64,000 nucleotides of DNA. Origin: Paraburkholderia humisilvae (lineage in GTDB: Bacteria; Pseudomonadota; Gammaproteobacteria; Burkholderiales; Burkholderiaceae). Where the stretch lies: assembly GCF_902859855.1 (NCBI RefSeq), contig NZ_CADIKH010000012.1, positions 124,001 to 188,000 of the forward strand. The letters are read 5' to 3'. Position numbers and translations under genes: made by a program. The notes beneath the pieces were generated by a model. It was given only the letters and a program-made list of their open reading frames with translations. It was not told where the DNA came from and made no database searches. Positions 8,725 to 17,891 of the stretch are shown in pieces (the stretch's first letter is position 1; each line of letters starts with the position of its first letter).

Positions 8725-10149
8725 TCAACCGACGATCGCCGTGCCTTGCGTGCCTTGCGTGCGTTCGCTCTTGTCTCTGCGCTGCGCGATGCGGCTGAGC
8801 ATCGCGTGAAATGCATGCCTGATCCGCTCGACGCTGGGTGTCTTATACGGAAAGGCAGCGTTATCGCCATGCACGAGCATGCACGCATTGACTTCGAACA
8901 CGACTACCGCGCCTTGCGCATCCAGCCCGCAATCGATGCCGAAGTAATCAAGGCCGATGGTATCGCCGATCGCACGCAGCGCGTCATATTGCACGGCACC
9001 GAAAACGCTCGTCGGATGCTCGAGAAACGCCTGTTCCTCCGCTTGCATCCATGGGGTCTGGGCCATGTCGGTCGTCGCGTGGTGCACCTTCCAGTGGTTG
9101 CCGATCGCGAGGTGATACGGCAGGATCTCGCCGTCGACATAGAAGAAGCGGTACTTGCGATAGTGACCATCGGCGGACCGATAGTCGACAAAAGGCGTCA
9201 GGTAGTAGTCGCACTCGCCCACCCGCTCGACGAACGCGCGCAATTGCCAGATGTGCTGGACGAGTTCAAAGTCGCTGCCGCCGTGCGTCCCGGCGCGCCG
9301 GACGAGTAACGGAAACGACCATGGGAAAGCTGCTGCGTCGGCAAAGAGCGTACGCAGCGCATCGGCCGTGTACAGGCGCGTTTGCGGCACCAGACAACCC
9401 GGCGTGTCGGCGATCAGCTTCGCGATCGTCTCGCGCCCCGTGCCCGTGATCCGTCGCGGATGATTGACGATCGGCTTACCGATACGCTCAACAAACTCAT
9501 CCGCAATGGCGAGCATCGGGCCGCCCTGATCGACGTCCGCGATCAGATTGACGACCACGTCACCGCCATTGCGCAACGCGGCGTCGTCGTACTTGAAGTC
9601 CTGTAGCAGGTTCAGCACGTTGCTTTCAAAAGGCGCTGTTTCAACCAGATAAGCAAAAGGCGTATTGCCGCGCCCAGGCGCGAATACAAACAATGCGCGG
9701 AATGCCGGTGGCGTGGTGACAGCGGGTATGGTGATCAGCAGCTTGCGTTCGAGCGCGCGACGGAAATGCGCGTCAGCCTCTTCGTTCAAATTCAGCGACT
9801 GCTCGAAATTGGCGACCAGGTGCAGCGTTTCCGCATCGTTCGGCAATTTCTCGAGGATGCATTTGAAATGCTCGAGCGCGGCCTGCAGACGTCCTGCGTT
9901 CGCATGCGCGAAACCGAGCTCCCTGTGCAGCGGAACGCTTTCTTCCGGGTCCTCGGTCAGCATCGGCGTAAGCCAGCCGATTGCCGCGTCATAGCGTTGG
10001 GTCCGGTTCAATACCTCGGCAAGACCGAAGCGCGCGCTCCAATGCGTAGGCGCGCTTTTGATCACGTCGAGGTAGCCCTGTTCGGCGAGGTCGAGCCGAC
10101 CTTCGCGATGATAGGTAAACGCGCTTTGCAGAAGGCTGTTGATGGACAT
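8725..10149 (-). CDS. TPR protein with C-terminal ATP-grasp-like domain
   Basis: 474 residues. Residues about 1-160 hold tetratricopeptide-like helices (GRLDLAEQGYLDVIKSAPTHWSARFGLAEVLNRTQRYDAAIGWL, then GRLQAALEHFKCILEKLPNDAETLHLV). A middle section FRALFVFAPGRGNTPFAYL leads to an ATP-grasp-like region: FPLLVRRAGTHGGSDFELV, YLTPFVDYRSADGHYRKYRFFYVDGEILPYHLAIGNHWKVHH, and the metal-binding style end DYFGIDCGLDAQGAVVVFEVNACM. It could join a carboxylate to an amine or thiol on a TPR-recruited partner; the substrate is unknown. The ATG at 10149 is preferred, although a GTG at 10200 extends the frame, and neither has a strong ribosome site. Confidence 0.75.
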   Translation of the reverse strand: MSINSLLQSAFTYHREGRLDLAEQGYLDVIKSAPTHWSARFGLAEVLNRTQRYDAAIGWLTPMLTEDPEESVPLHRELGFAHANAGRLQAALEHFKCILEKLPNDAETLHLVANFEQSLNLNEEADAHFRRALERKLLITIPAVTTPPAFRALFVFAPGRGNTPFAYLVETAPFESNVLNLLQDFKYDDAALRNGGDVVVNLIADVDQGGPMLAIADEFVERIGKPIVNHPRRITGTGRETIAKLIADTPGCLVPQTRLYTADALRTLFADAAAFPWSFPLLVRRAGTHGGSDFELVQHIWQLRAFVERVGECDYYLTPFVDYRSADGHYRKYRFFYVDGEILPYHLAIGNHWKVHHATTDMAQTPWMQAEEQAFLEHPTSVFGAVQYDALRAIGDTIGLDYFGIDCGLDAQGAVVVFEVNACMLVHGDNAAFPYKTPSVERIRHAFHAMLSRIAQRRDKSERTQGTQGTAIVG

Positions 10150-10405
10150 GACGAAGAGCGCGTGAAAGAACTCATGCGGCTCGGTACCGGCCGCGCGCAC
10201 GAACCTTAGCAGAACATCGATACGCGTGGAGCAGCCTGAATGCGCGACGTAAGCTTCTACTTCTTACACCGAAACAATTGAAAGAATGGAAAGAGGAGCG
10301 AAGCAACCGACACCGGTTACCGTTGCCAATGGCGCGACGAGACTGCATTCAGCAATGCGGCTGATCGCCTGTGCGGAGGGACACAAAACCCTACAAACAA
10401 AAACC

Positions 10406-10435
10406 TTTACATTACGTTTAACTTTCATCTATAAA
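10406..10435 (+). promoter_or_regulatory. Sigma-70-type promoter of candidate small RNA
   Basis: TTTACA (10406-10411), an 18-bp spacer and TATAAA (10430-10435) stand in a locally AT-rich stretch. Predicted transcription start is near 10442. The only downstream element before the transporter gene is a strong terminator about 70 bp away. Confidence 0.5.
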
Positions 10436-10441
10436 GGTAAC

Positions 10442-10512
10442 GCATGTCGCGAACCCGCTTTGTCTCGCCACATGTCCTAGCCCGCTGAGCCTTGTCCAGC
10501 GGGCTTTTTTTT
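10442..10512 (+). ncRNA. Candidate ~70-nt intergenic small RNA
   Basis: A good promoter fires into a segment that ends, after about 70 nucleotides, in an intrinsic terminator with a 9-bp GC-rich stem and eight T. No gene on this strand precedes the terminator, so it has no obvious job other than ending a short transcript. The only frame inside is a few codons long with no ribosome site. Inferred, not tested; the target is unknown. It could alternatively be a 5' attenuated leader of the transporter at 10722. Confidence 0.45.
10479..10512 (+). terminator. Intrinsic terminator
   Basis: AGCCCGCTG (10479-10487) pairs with CAGCGGGCT (10497-10505) around a 9-nt loop, followed by a run of eight T. 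The opposite strand lacks a T run, so it acts on the + strand. Confidence 0.8.
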
Positions 10513-10721
10513 GCCGATTAGCAGCACTGCACGCCCTGCCTTCATTTTCCTTTCACGCGAAAAATCCGCCTGGTGAAAACCCCGCCAGCCTTTCGCTTGA
10601 CTTACTTGATATATCACATACTGTATCGACTTATGACCGGCTTCGATCAGGTTGGCGGCGACACAGCCCGTCGTCCCCTCCCCTAACAGACAAATCAAGG
10701 CACACAGCCAAGGAGACAGCG

Positions 10722-12080
10722 ATGAGAACGGATCAGCAGGGACAAGCGTCGTCATGGGTAGCGTCGCCGTGGGTGCAACTCGTGTTCGGCGTCATCTGCA
10801 TGGCGATGATCGCCAACATGCAGTACGGCTGGACCCTGTTCGTCAATCCGATCCACGAGAAATACCAATGGGGACGCGCGGCGATTCAGGTTGCGTTCAC
10901 CATCTTCGTTGTAACCGAGACGTGGCTCGTGCCGGTCGAAGGTTATCTCGTCGACCGTTTCGGACCCCGGCCGGTGGTGGTCGGCGGCGGCATTCTATGC
11001 GCGCTCGCGTGGACGATGAACTCATTCGCGTCGACGTTGCCGATGCTGTATCTCGCGGCTGCGGTCGGCGGTGTCGGCGCGGGCGCGGTGTACGGCACCT
11101 GTGTCGGCAATGCGCTCAAGTGGTTTCCGCAGCGGCGCGGGCTGGCGGCGGGTATCACCGCGGCGGGCTTCGGGATGGGATCGGCGGCCACGGTTGTGCC
11201 GATCGCACACATGATCAAGAGCAGCGGCTATGAAGCAACGTTCCTGTGGTTCGGTATCGGCCAGGGCATCGTCGTCTTCCTGCTGGGCCTCGCGTTGGTG
11301 GCGCCGCCGCAGAGCCTGCTCGAAAACGCGAAGCATGCGGTAAAGAGCACCGCGGGAGCGGTGAGGCGCGCGATTTACAACGCGACGCCGCGTGAAGTGG
11401 TGAGCACGCCGGTATTCTGGATCATGTACCTGATGTTCGTCATGATGGCCGCGGGCGGTCTGATGGCGACCGCGCAACTGGGTCCGATCGCAAAGGACTT
11501 TGGCCTGCAGGACTCACCGGTGTCGCTGCTCGGGCTCACGTTGCCGGCACTCACGTTCGCGCTGACGATCGACCGCGTGCTGAACGGGTTGACGCGGCCG
11601 TTCTTCGGCTGGGTGTCGGACCGCATCGGCCGCGAGAACACGATGTTCATTGCGTTCGGCATCGAGGCCATCGGCATCGTTGCGCTGTCGAAGTACGGAC
11701 ATAGCCCGACCGCGTTCGTCGTGCTAACTGGCATCGTGTTCTTCGCATGGGGCGAGATCTATAGCCTGTTCCCGGCGACTTGCGGCGACACGTACGGGCC
11801 GAAGTTCGCCGCGACGAATGCGGGCCTGCTGTACACCGCGAAGGGCACCGCCGCGCTGCTCGTTCCGCTGACGAGCGTGATTACCGCGGCAACCGGCAGC
11901 TGGCATGCGGTCTTTATGCTGGCGGCTGGCATGGCGGCGGTTGCGGCGTTGATGGCGATCTTCGTGTTGAAACCGATGCGGCGCGCGCATGCGCAGCGAC
12001 ATGCAACACCGGCGCTTGACCTGCCGTACGGTGCATCGCTCGTCAGCGGTTCGGCGCGCGTGTCGAGTGACGGGGGTTAA
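10722..12080 (+). CDS. MFS transporter, OxlT-like (oxalate/formate antiporter family)
   Basis: 452 residues with about 12 membrane helices. The N-terminal half resembles OxlT-type antiporters: FGVICMAMIANMQYGWTLFVNPI, the loop DRFGPRPVVVGGGI, and GVGAGAVYGTCVGNALKWFPQRRGLAAGITAAGFGMGSA. The equivalent second-half loop is SDRIGRENTM. The likely role is exchange of a small carboxylate across the inner membrane; oxalate itself is an inference by family name, as no oxalate decarboxylase genes are adjacent. AAGGAG precedes the ATG. It is monocistronic and ends at a bidirectional hairpin. Confidence 0.85.
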   Translation: MRTDQQGQASSWVASPWVQLVFGVICMAMIANMQYGWTLFVNPIHEKYQWGRAAIQVAFTIFVVTETWLVPVEGYLVDRFGPRPVVVGGGILCALAWTMNSFASTLPMLYLAAAVGGVGAGAVYGTCVGNALKWFPQRRGLAAGITAAGFGMGSAATVVPIAHMIKSSGYEATFLWFGIGQGIVVFLLGLALVAPPQSLLENAKHAVKSTAGAVRRAIYNATPREVVSTPVFWIMYLMFVMMAAGGLMATAQLGPIAKDFGLQDSPVSLLGLTLPALTFALTIDRVLNGLTRPFFGWVSDRIGRENTMFIAFGIEAIGIVALSKYGHSPTAFVVLTGIVFFAWGEIYSLFPATCGDTYGPKFAATNAGLLYTAKGTAALLVPLTSVITAATGSWHAVFMLAAGMAAVAALMAIFVLKPMRRAHAQRHATPALDLPYGASLVSGSARVSSDGG

Positions 12081-12140
12081 GGGCTAAAACGAGGGGTGAA
12101 GCGCGAAGCGGCTCAGACATCGCTACCAGCCGCGTAAGGA

Positions 12141-12171
12141 AAAGCGGGTCGCCTCGATGGCGACCCGCTTT
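12141..12171. terminator. Bidirectional hairpin terminator
   Basis: A 13-bp stem (12141-12153 with 12159-12171) with a 5-nt loop lies between convergent genes. The reverse strand continues into four T, the forward strand into three, so it may stop transcription from both sides. Confidence 0.65.
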
Positions 12172-12181
12172 GCCGTGTGTG

Positions 12182-13174
12182 TTACCAACGCTGATGCACG
12201 TGCGGCGCGATCAGTTGATCGTAGATCCGGCGCGCATGCGCCATCGTCTCTTCCGGCAGCGCGGCAAGCGCGCTCGCATCGGCATTCGCTTGCGCCTGTG
12301 CCGCGTTTTTCGCGCCAGGAATCACGACCGACACCGCCTTCTCCATCAGAATCCAACGCAGCGCGAACTGCGCCATCGTCGCGCCCTGCGGCACATAGGG
12401 CCGCAACGCATCGACCGCCTCGAGGGCGACGTCATACGGCACGCCGGAAAAAGTCTCGCCTACATCGAACGCTTCGCCGTGGCGGTTGAAATGGCGATGG
12501 TCGTCGGCAGCGAAGGTGGATTGCGCATTGAGCTTGCCGGTCAGCATCCCGCTTGCGAGCGGCACGCGCACAATCACCGCAACGTTCTTCGCCAGCGCCT
12601 CGCGGAAGAACAGTTGCGCGGGCCGCTGCCGGAACAGGTTATAGATGATCTGCACGGACACGACGTTCGGGTATTCAATCGCCTTCAATGCTTCTTCGAC
12701 GCGCTCGACCGATACGCCGTAGTGGCGCAGCTTGCCCGCCGCGACCAGTTCATCGAGGCCTTCGAACAGTTGCGGGCGGAAATAGACGTCGGTGGGCGGG
12801 CAATGCAGCTGGACCAGATCCAGCGTATCGACGCCGAGGTTCTCACGGCTGCGGTCGATAAAGGCTTCGATATTGGCCTTCGTATAGCCGTCCGCGACGT
12901 GCGGATTCAGCCGGCGCCCGGCTTTCGTCGCGACCACGGGCCGCTTGCCGCCGCGCTCGTGCAGCACGTCGCGGATAATTCGCTCCGAGCGGCCGTCGCC
13001 GTAGACGTCGGCGGTATCGATGAAAGTGGTGCCCGCATCGAGCGCCGCATGCACCGCCTGCCGCGCGTCCGCTTCGGATACGTCACCCCACGCGCCGCCG
13101 ATCGCCCACGCGCCGAAGCCGATTTCCGAAACGTCCCAGCCGGTGCGGCCGAAACGACGATGATGAATCTGCAT
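12182..13174 (-). CDS. Aldo/keto reductase
   Basis: 330-residue NADPH-dependent oxidoreductase of the AKR superfamily. The catalytic tetrad is present: Asp and Tyr in FIDTADVYGDG, Lys in VVATKAG and His in VQLHCPP. The opening GRTGWDVSEIGFGAWAIGG and the cofactor end VSVVIPGAKNAAQAQANA are typical of the larger aldo/keto reductase clade rather than sugar reductases. GGAGG five bases before the ATG at 13174 fixes the start; a TTG four codons earlier would overlap that site. Its substrate is not evident; it stands alone between a terminator and a LysR gene on the same strand. Confidence 0.9.
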   Translation of the reverse strand: MQIHHRRFGRTGWDVSEIGFGAWAIGGAWGDVSEADARQAVHAALDAGTTFIDTADVYGDGRSERIIRDVLHERGGKRPVVATKAGRRLNPHVADGYTKANIEAFIDRSRENLGVDTLDLVQLHCPPTDVYFRPQLFEGLDELVAAGKLRHYGVSVERVEEALKAIEYPNVVSVQIIYNLFRQRPAQLFFREALAKNVAVIVRVPLASGMLTGKLNAQSTFAADDHRHFNRHGEAFDVGETFSGVPYDVALEAVDALRPYVPQGATMAQFALRWILMEKAVSVVIPGAKNAAQAQANADASALAALPEETMAHARRIYDQLIAPHVHQRW

Positions 13175-13342
13175 GAATGCCTCCAAAAAAGCTCACGTTG
13201 TGGGATCGCCGAGCCGTCATCGGCTCGCGTTGCGGGGACCGTTAGTGTGCCAGCAACTCGCGAGACGCGCCGATGGTGGCGGCGTCCGGTCGTCATGCCC
13301 GACACCCCGGTCGGATACCGGCCCCGCCTTGATGCGCTGCGC

Positions 13343-14272
13343 TCATGGATGCCGCGCGTCGCGCTCGCCGAACATGCCGACCAGTTGCTCCCGCAACCAT
13401 CGGTGCGCCGGCACGGTTTCGTTCCGTTGATGCCAGAACAGGCTGATCACGCGTTCGGGCGCTTCGAGCGGCGCGCGTACGCCGACGAGCTCGCCGCTCA
13501 TGCCAAAGCGTTCGCACAGGTCGCGCGGCATCACCGCGATCAGGTCGCTGGCGCGGATCATTTCGCTCGCGACCGTATAGTGATTGACGGTCGTGACAAG
13601 ATTACGCTTCAGTCCGCGCGACGCCAGAAAAATATCGAATGACGGCAGCGTTTGTCCCGCCAGGCTGATATCGACATGCGGCGCATTCAGAAAGCGCCGC
13701 GTGGTCAGACGGCCTGCGCTCGCGAGCGGATGATCGCGCCGCATCAGGCACGCATAGTCGACCGTCCACAGCGAACGGGAGCGGATATACGCGGGCGGCA
13801 AGGTCTCGTTCACATACACGCCCATCAGGCAGTCGACGCGGTTGTCCTCGAGCAGCGTCGGCGCATCGACCAGCATATTCGGCACCGAGTGAAACCGCAG
13901 CCCCGGCGCCGACACGCCGAAGCGCGCGACGAGCCGCGGCATCACAATGCCGGCCACGTAGTCCGACATCGACAGGCTGAAGCTTGCTTGCGCGGTTTCG
14001 GCCGAGAACGTCTCTTCATCGAGCGCCGCGCGAATGCGCGACAACGATTCGCCGACCGGCCCCCACAACGCGATGGCGCGCTGCGTTGGCGTGACGCCGG
14101 CGCCGTTGCGCACGAACAGCGGATCGTCGAAGGCCTCGCGCAGGCGGCTTAGCGCATTGCTCACCGCCGGCTGCGTGAGCGACAATTTGGCTGCCGCCCG
14201 CGTGACCGCGCCCTCCGACATCAGCGCCTCGAACACCTTGAGCAGATTCAGGTCGAGCGTTCTGAAGTTCAT
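13343..14272 (-). CDS. LysR-family transcriptional regulator (NodD/LinR-like)
   Basis: 309 residues. The N-terminal winged helix reads LDLNLLKVFEALMSEGAVTRAAAKLSLTQPAVSNALSRLREAFDDPLFVRNGAGVTPTQRA, which places it in the subgroup with DPLFVR as in NodD and PcpR-type regulators of aromatic or phenolic catabolism. The remainder is a periplasmic-binding-protein-like effector domain. It is divergent from an MFS transporter and amidohydrolase, which it most likely controls. GAGG before the ATG at 14272 suggests that start; ATGs at 14287 and 14308 are alternatives. The effector is unknown. Confidence 0.88.
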   Translation of the reverse strand: MNFRTLDLNLLKVFEALMSEGAVTRAAAKLSLTQPAVSNALSRLREAFDDPLFVRNGAGVTPTQRAIALWGPVGESLSRIRAALDEETFSAETAQASFSLSMSDYVAGIVMPRLVARFGVSAPGLRFHSVPNMLVDAPTLLEDNRVDCLMGVYVNETLPPAYIRSRSLWTVDYACLMRRDHPLASAGRLTTRRFLNAPHVDISLAGQTLPSFDIFLASRGLKRNLVTTVNHYTVASEMIRASDLIAVMPRDLCERFGMSGELVGVRAPLEAPERVISLFWHQRNETVPAHRWLREQLVGMFGERDARHP

Positions 14273-14304
14273 CGCAGCCTCATTCATCCCGTTTATGTGG
14301 CGAA

Positions 14305-14326
14305 TCACGATTATAAATATTTGTGA
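14305..14326. promoter_or_regulatory. Possible LysR binding dyad
   Basis: TCAC (14305-14308) and GTGA (14323-14326) flank a very AT-rich core, about 130 bp before the transporter GTG and just upstream of the LysR gene. The AT-rich core also contains T-N11-A arrangements usual for LysR sites. The dyad arms are short, so this is tentative. Confidence 0.35.
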
Positions 14327-14454
14327 CGTTGCGTGAGGCCCTAGAATCGGCCGTGCAGGTTGCGCAGTGCATCACGCCATGCAGTCCTCACGCGCGCAGA
14401 GAAACGCGCGACGTCCGCTTCAAGCGCCGTTCATGACAGAGGGAGAGACCAACC

Positions 14455-15831
14455 GTGTCGACGATTTCCGGTCGCATCGAACGCCTGCCCTTCGGGCGTT
14501 TCCACAAGCACCTGTTGTTGATGGGCGGCCTCGGCTACACGTTCGATGCGATGGATGCCGCCATCGTTGCGTTCGTGCTGCCGGTACTGCGTCACGATTG
14601 GGCACTGACGAGCGTCCAGACCGGTGTGCTCGGCAGCGGCAATTTCATCGGCTACTTCTTCGGCGCGCTGTTGGCCGGCACGCTCGGCGACCTGATCGGC
14701 CGTCGCAAAGTGATGATGTGGGCCCTGCTGTTATACAGCGCCGCGACGGTCGTGAGCGCGATGACACATTCGTGGCCGGCCTTTCTCGCGTCACGGATTG
14801 TCGCGGGTGTCGGCACCGGCGCCGAAAGCGCGATCATCGCGCCGTATCTCGCGGAGTTCGTCGCGCGACGCTATCGGGGGCTGTTTACCGGCTCGCTCGC
14901 CGGCTTCTTTTCGTTCGGCTTCGTTGGCGCGGCCTTGCTCGGCTATTTCATCGTGCCCGCCTTTGCGCAAGGCTGGCGCATTGTGCTGTGCATCACCGCG
15001 TTGCCGGTGGTGATGCTGCTATGGTGGCGCCGCGCGCTGCCCGAATCGCCGCGCTGGCTGGAAAGCCGTGGCCATGCCACGGAAGCGGACCGCGTGATGA
15101 CGAAAATCGAAACTGAATTCGCCGCGCGAGGCATCGCATTGCCGGCGCCCGAGCCCGTCAGCGCAAGCGCCACGCCGCTCAATGCGCGTCAATCCGCAAC
15201 CGGTACGCTACTCGCGAATTTCCGTGCGCTGTGGGCCGGCCGCCGGAGCCGCATCACCGCGATGACATGGCTGATGTGGTTGTCGATCACATTCAGCTAC
15301 TACGCGTTTTTCACCTGGATTCCCGGCCTGCTCGTGCAGCGTGGGATGAGCATCACGCAGAGCTTCGGCTATTCGGTCGGCATCTACCTCGCGCAGATAC
15401 CCGGCTATTTCAGCGCGTCGTGGCTCAACGAACGCATCGGCCGACAGGCGACGATCGCGACGTATATGGTGCTCGGCGGCGCATGCGCGCTCGGCATGGC
15501 ATTCGCGACGACCGGCCGTGAAATCATGCTGTCCGGCTTCTGCCTGTCGTTCTTTATGAACGGCACCTATGCGGGCGTCTACGCGTACACAGCCGAAGTC
15601 TTTCCGACCGCGGTGCGCACCACCGGCACCGGACTCGCGTCAGCGGTCGGCCGTATCGGCGCGATCGCATCGCCGATTCTGGTCGGCTACCTGTTTCCGA
15701 AGTTCGGCTTTGGCGGCGTATTTGGCACGACGACTGTCGTGCTGCTGCTCGGCGCGATTTCCGTGCTGGTGATGGGCATACCGACGCGCGGCCGTTCACT
15801 CGAAGACATTGCGGCGCATGAAGCGGCATAG
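14455..15831 (+). CDS. MFS transporter (metabolite/sugar:H+ symporter type)
   Basis: 458 residues, about 12 membrane helices. Signature loops of the sugar-porter/aromatic-acid symporter group are visible: GTLGDLIGRRKVMMWALLLYS between helices 2 and 3, PYLAEFVARRYRG, PESPRWLESRGHATEA after helix 6, and YTAEVFPTAVRTTGTG in the second half. The N-terminus GFDAMD-like motif reads YTFDAMDAAIVAFVLP. The start is a GTG at 14455 with GGGAGAG nine to fifteen bases upstream; no in-frame ATG lies nearby. It is followed by the amidohydrolase 68 bp downstream, suggesting uptake of that enzyme's substrate. Confidence 0.88.
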   Translation: MSTISGRIERLPFGRFHKHLLLMGGLGYTFDAMDAAIVAFVLPVLRHDWALTSVQTGVLGSGNFIGYFFGALLAGTLGDLIGRRKVMMWALLLYSAATVVSAMTHSWPAFLASRIVAGVGTGAESAIIAPYLAEFVARRYRGLFTGSLAGFFSFGFVGAALLGYFIVPAFAQGWRIVLCITALPVVMLLWWRRALPESPRWLESRGHATEADRVMTKIETEFAARGIALPAPEPVSASATPLNARQSATGTLLANFRALWAGRRSRITAMTWLMWLSITFSYYAFFTWIPGLLVQRGMSITQSFGYSVGIYLAQIPGYFSASWLNERIGRQATIATYMVLGGACALGMAFATTGREIMLSGFCLSFFMNGTYAGVYAYTAEVFPTAVRTTGTGLASAVGRIGAIASPILVGYLFPKFGFGGVFGTTTVVLLLGAISVLVMGIPTRGRSLEDIAAHEAA

Positions 15832-15899
15832 CAACCTCGCCGCTCTGCGTGCGCTCGCGCAGTACCTCAATCGGCGATGATTTGAATCAGGAGGAAGAT

Positions 15900-17147
15900 G
15901 TGGAAAGTACGCTGTTCAAAAATGCCGCGCTGCTCGACCCACAGCGCGGTGAATTGCTCGAAACGCGCGACGTGCTGGTCGAAGACGGTCTCGTCAAGGA
16001 AGTCGCCGATCGTCCGTTGCAAAGCGCGGCCGCGCGCGTGATCGACCTGAAGGGCAAGACGCTGATGCCTGGCCTGATCGATCTGCATGTGCATGTCGTG
16101 GCCGTGCAATTGAATCTATCGCAGCAGGTGCATATGCCGAATGTGCTCGTCACGTTGCGCTCGGTGCCGATCATGCGCGGCATGCTGCGGCGCGGCTTCA
16201 CGACGGTGCGCGACGCAGGCGGCGCGAACGCGCCGCACAAGCAGGCGATCGAAAGCGGGCTGGCAGTCGGGCCGCGCATGTTCGTCGCGGGCCGTGCGCT
16301 GAGTCCGACCGGCGGGCACGGCGACATGCGCGCCCGCTCGGACTATATCGGCGCCAGTGCGCCATGCGGCTGCTGCGTGCGCGTCGGCGCGCTGTCGCGC
16401 GTTGCCGATGGCATCGACGAAGTGCGCAAGGCCGCGCGCGAAGAACTGCAGATGGGCGCGGACCATCTGAAGATCATGGCGTCCGGCGGCGTCGCGTCGC
16501 CCACCGATCCGGTCGGCGCGTTCGGCTTCGCGGAGGATGAAGTGCGCGCGATCGTCGACGAAGCGCGCGCACGCCACACGTATGTGATGGCGCACGCGTA
16601 TACCGCCGAATCGATTGCGCGCGTCGTGCGCTGTGGCGTTCGCACGATCGAGCACGGCAATCTGATCGATGCGCCGACCGCGCAATTGATGGCCGAAGCC
16701 GGGACCTATGTCGTGCCGACGCTCGTCACCTATGACGCGCTGGCAACTGAAGGGGCACAATACGGGCTGGCCGAGGAAAGTGTCGCAAAGATCGAGGACG
16801 TGCGCGAGGCCGGCAAGCGTTCACTCGAAATCTATCGCGACGCCGGGGTGAAGATGGGCTTCGGTTCGGATCTGCTCGGCCCGTCGCAGCGGCTGCAAAG
16901 CAACGAGTTTCTGATTCGCGCCGACGTGCTTGGCGCCGCTGCGGCGATTCGCAGCGCTACGGTGATCGGCGCGGAAGTGCTCGGACTACCGGAAAAGCTC
17001 GGCTGTATCGCGCCGGGCGCGTGGGCCGACATGATCGTCGTCGACGGCAATCCGCTGCGGGATATCGCCTGCCTGACCGGACAGGGCGAGCGTATTCCGC
17101 TTGTGATGAAGGGCGGCAAGATCGAGTTCGATGAACTCGGGCGATAG
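15900..17147 (+). CDS. Metal-dependent amidohydrolase (imidazolonepropionase/prolidase-like)
   Basis: 415 residues of the amidohydrolase superfamily. Metal-site motifs are in order: HVHV in GLIDLHVHV, Lys in DHLKIMASGGV (possible carboxylated lysine), His in VMAHAYT, His in IEHGNLID, and Asp in GFGSDLLG. The C-terminus ADMIVVDGNPLRDI is the usual closing strand. Related enzymes hydrolyse Xaa-Pro, Xaa-Arg or Xaa-Lys dipeptides and other amides; substrate not determined. The start is GTG at 15900 preceded by AGGAGG five bases upstream; the overlapping ATG is out of frame. Likely operon with the MFS gene, under the divergent LysR. Confidence 0.88.
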   Translation: MESTLFKNAALLDPQRGELLETRDVLVEDGLVKEVADRPLQSAAARVIDLKGKTLMPGLIDLHVHVVAVQLNLSQQVHMPNVLVTLRSVPIMRGMLRRGFTTVRDAGGANAPHKQAIESGLAVGPRMFVAGRALSPTGGHGDMRARSDYIGASAPCGCCVRVGALSRVADGIDEVRKAAREELQMGADHLKIMASGGVASPTDPVGAFGFAEDEVRAIVDEARARHTYVMAHAYTAESIARVVRCGVRTIEHGNLIDAPTAQLMAEAGTYVVPTLVTYDALATEGAQYGLAEESVAKIEDVREAGKRSLEIYRDAGVKMGFGSDLLGPSQRLQSNEFLIRADVLGAAAAIRSATVIGAEVLGLPEKLGCIAPGAWADMIVVDGNPLRDIACLTGQGERIPLVMKGGKIEFDELGR

Positions 17148-17375
17148 CGGATAGCAACCGGAACGGTCAGGTAAGTGCGGTGGGGAAACGGAATTGGACA
17201 GACTCGGGTCGTCGCCGCACCGCTCATACTCGGGCCCGGAAAGGTGACGGTAATCGCGCCCTGTCGTCTGCGGACCATTGAGGCGGCGTTGCCCAGGTTC
17301 GACGCCGGATGCGCTGCGATGACTTATGGGCCCGCCTCCGGGTAATCTGTAAGGTCCGGATTTCCGTCTGCATAC

Positions 17376-17891
17376 CTAACATACCAGCCGACGCGGCCAA
17401 AATGAATGCCTGATAGGGCGCAGCAGCAGATAGAAAGCGGCAACATGCGTAATCATCAGCAGCGGCACGTAGATAATCGGAATCGCGTACATGGCGCCGA
17501 GCTCTCCCGCACGTGCAGGAAGATCGACTTGGGTAGCGTGGTAGTAGTCGAGGATCAGATCAATCGCTCCGACAAGATTGAAGGCTACGACGAACAGCCA
17601 AAAAAGCGAGCGTATTCGCGCGGTGAATAGCGCCAACATCGCCAGCAGTCCGGTTGCGAGATCGCCATAGGCCGCGAACCCGGCGAAACTGGCAGGCAGG
17701 TCCGGACTGACGACGCCGGGCAGGATGAAAACCAGTCCGAAGAAGCGGAAACTGTGCAACGTGGCGATCGCACGTTGCGCTTCGAGAGCGTCCATCGACT
17801 TGAGCTTGGGCCAGACGTAGGTGCGAAAGCAAAGCAGCCACGCGACATACCCTAAAACGAGATGCAACTGGAACAGACGTTCAGATGACAT
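17376..17891 (-). CDS. Conserved inner-membrane protein, 4-5 helices
   Basis: 171 residues, strongly hydrophobic, with predicted membrane spans near residues 8-27, 47-65, 75-92, 93-115 and 133-157 and a positively charged C-terminus (RRLVC). No catalytic motif or named family is recognised with confidence. AGGAGG stands five bases before the ATG. It is divergent from the LysR gene at 18040, which suggests it is that regulator's target. Confidence 0.7.
   Translation of the reverse strand: MSSERLFQLHLVLGYVAWLLCFRTYVWPKLKSMDALEAQRAIATLHSFRFFGLVFILPGVVSPDLPASFAGFAAYGDLATGLLAMLALFTARIRSLFWLFVVAFNLVGAIDLILDYYHATQVDLPARAGELGAMYAIPIIYVPLLMITHVAAFYLLLRPIRHSFWPRRLVC

Larger units (their letters stand above)
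10150..10721. other. Divergent intergenic region carrying a candidate small RNA
   Basis: About 570 bp between the TPR gene and the OxlT-like transporter. It contains the promoter, short transcript and terminator listed separately (10406-10512). The remainder to 10721 probably holds the transporter promoter, but I cannot choose one with confidence. No protein-coding frame stands out. Confidence 0.5.

Noticed and set aside
12170..13642. 490-codon open frame on the + strand
   Set aside because: It runs antisense through the aldo/keto reductase and LysR genes, which have clear family motifs. Long antisense frames are usual in GC-rich DNA.
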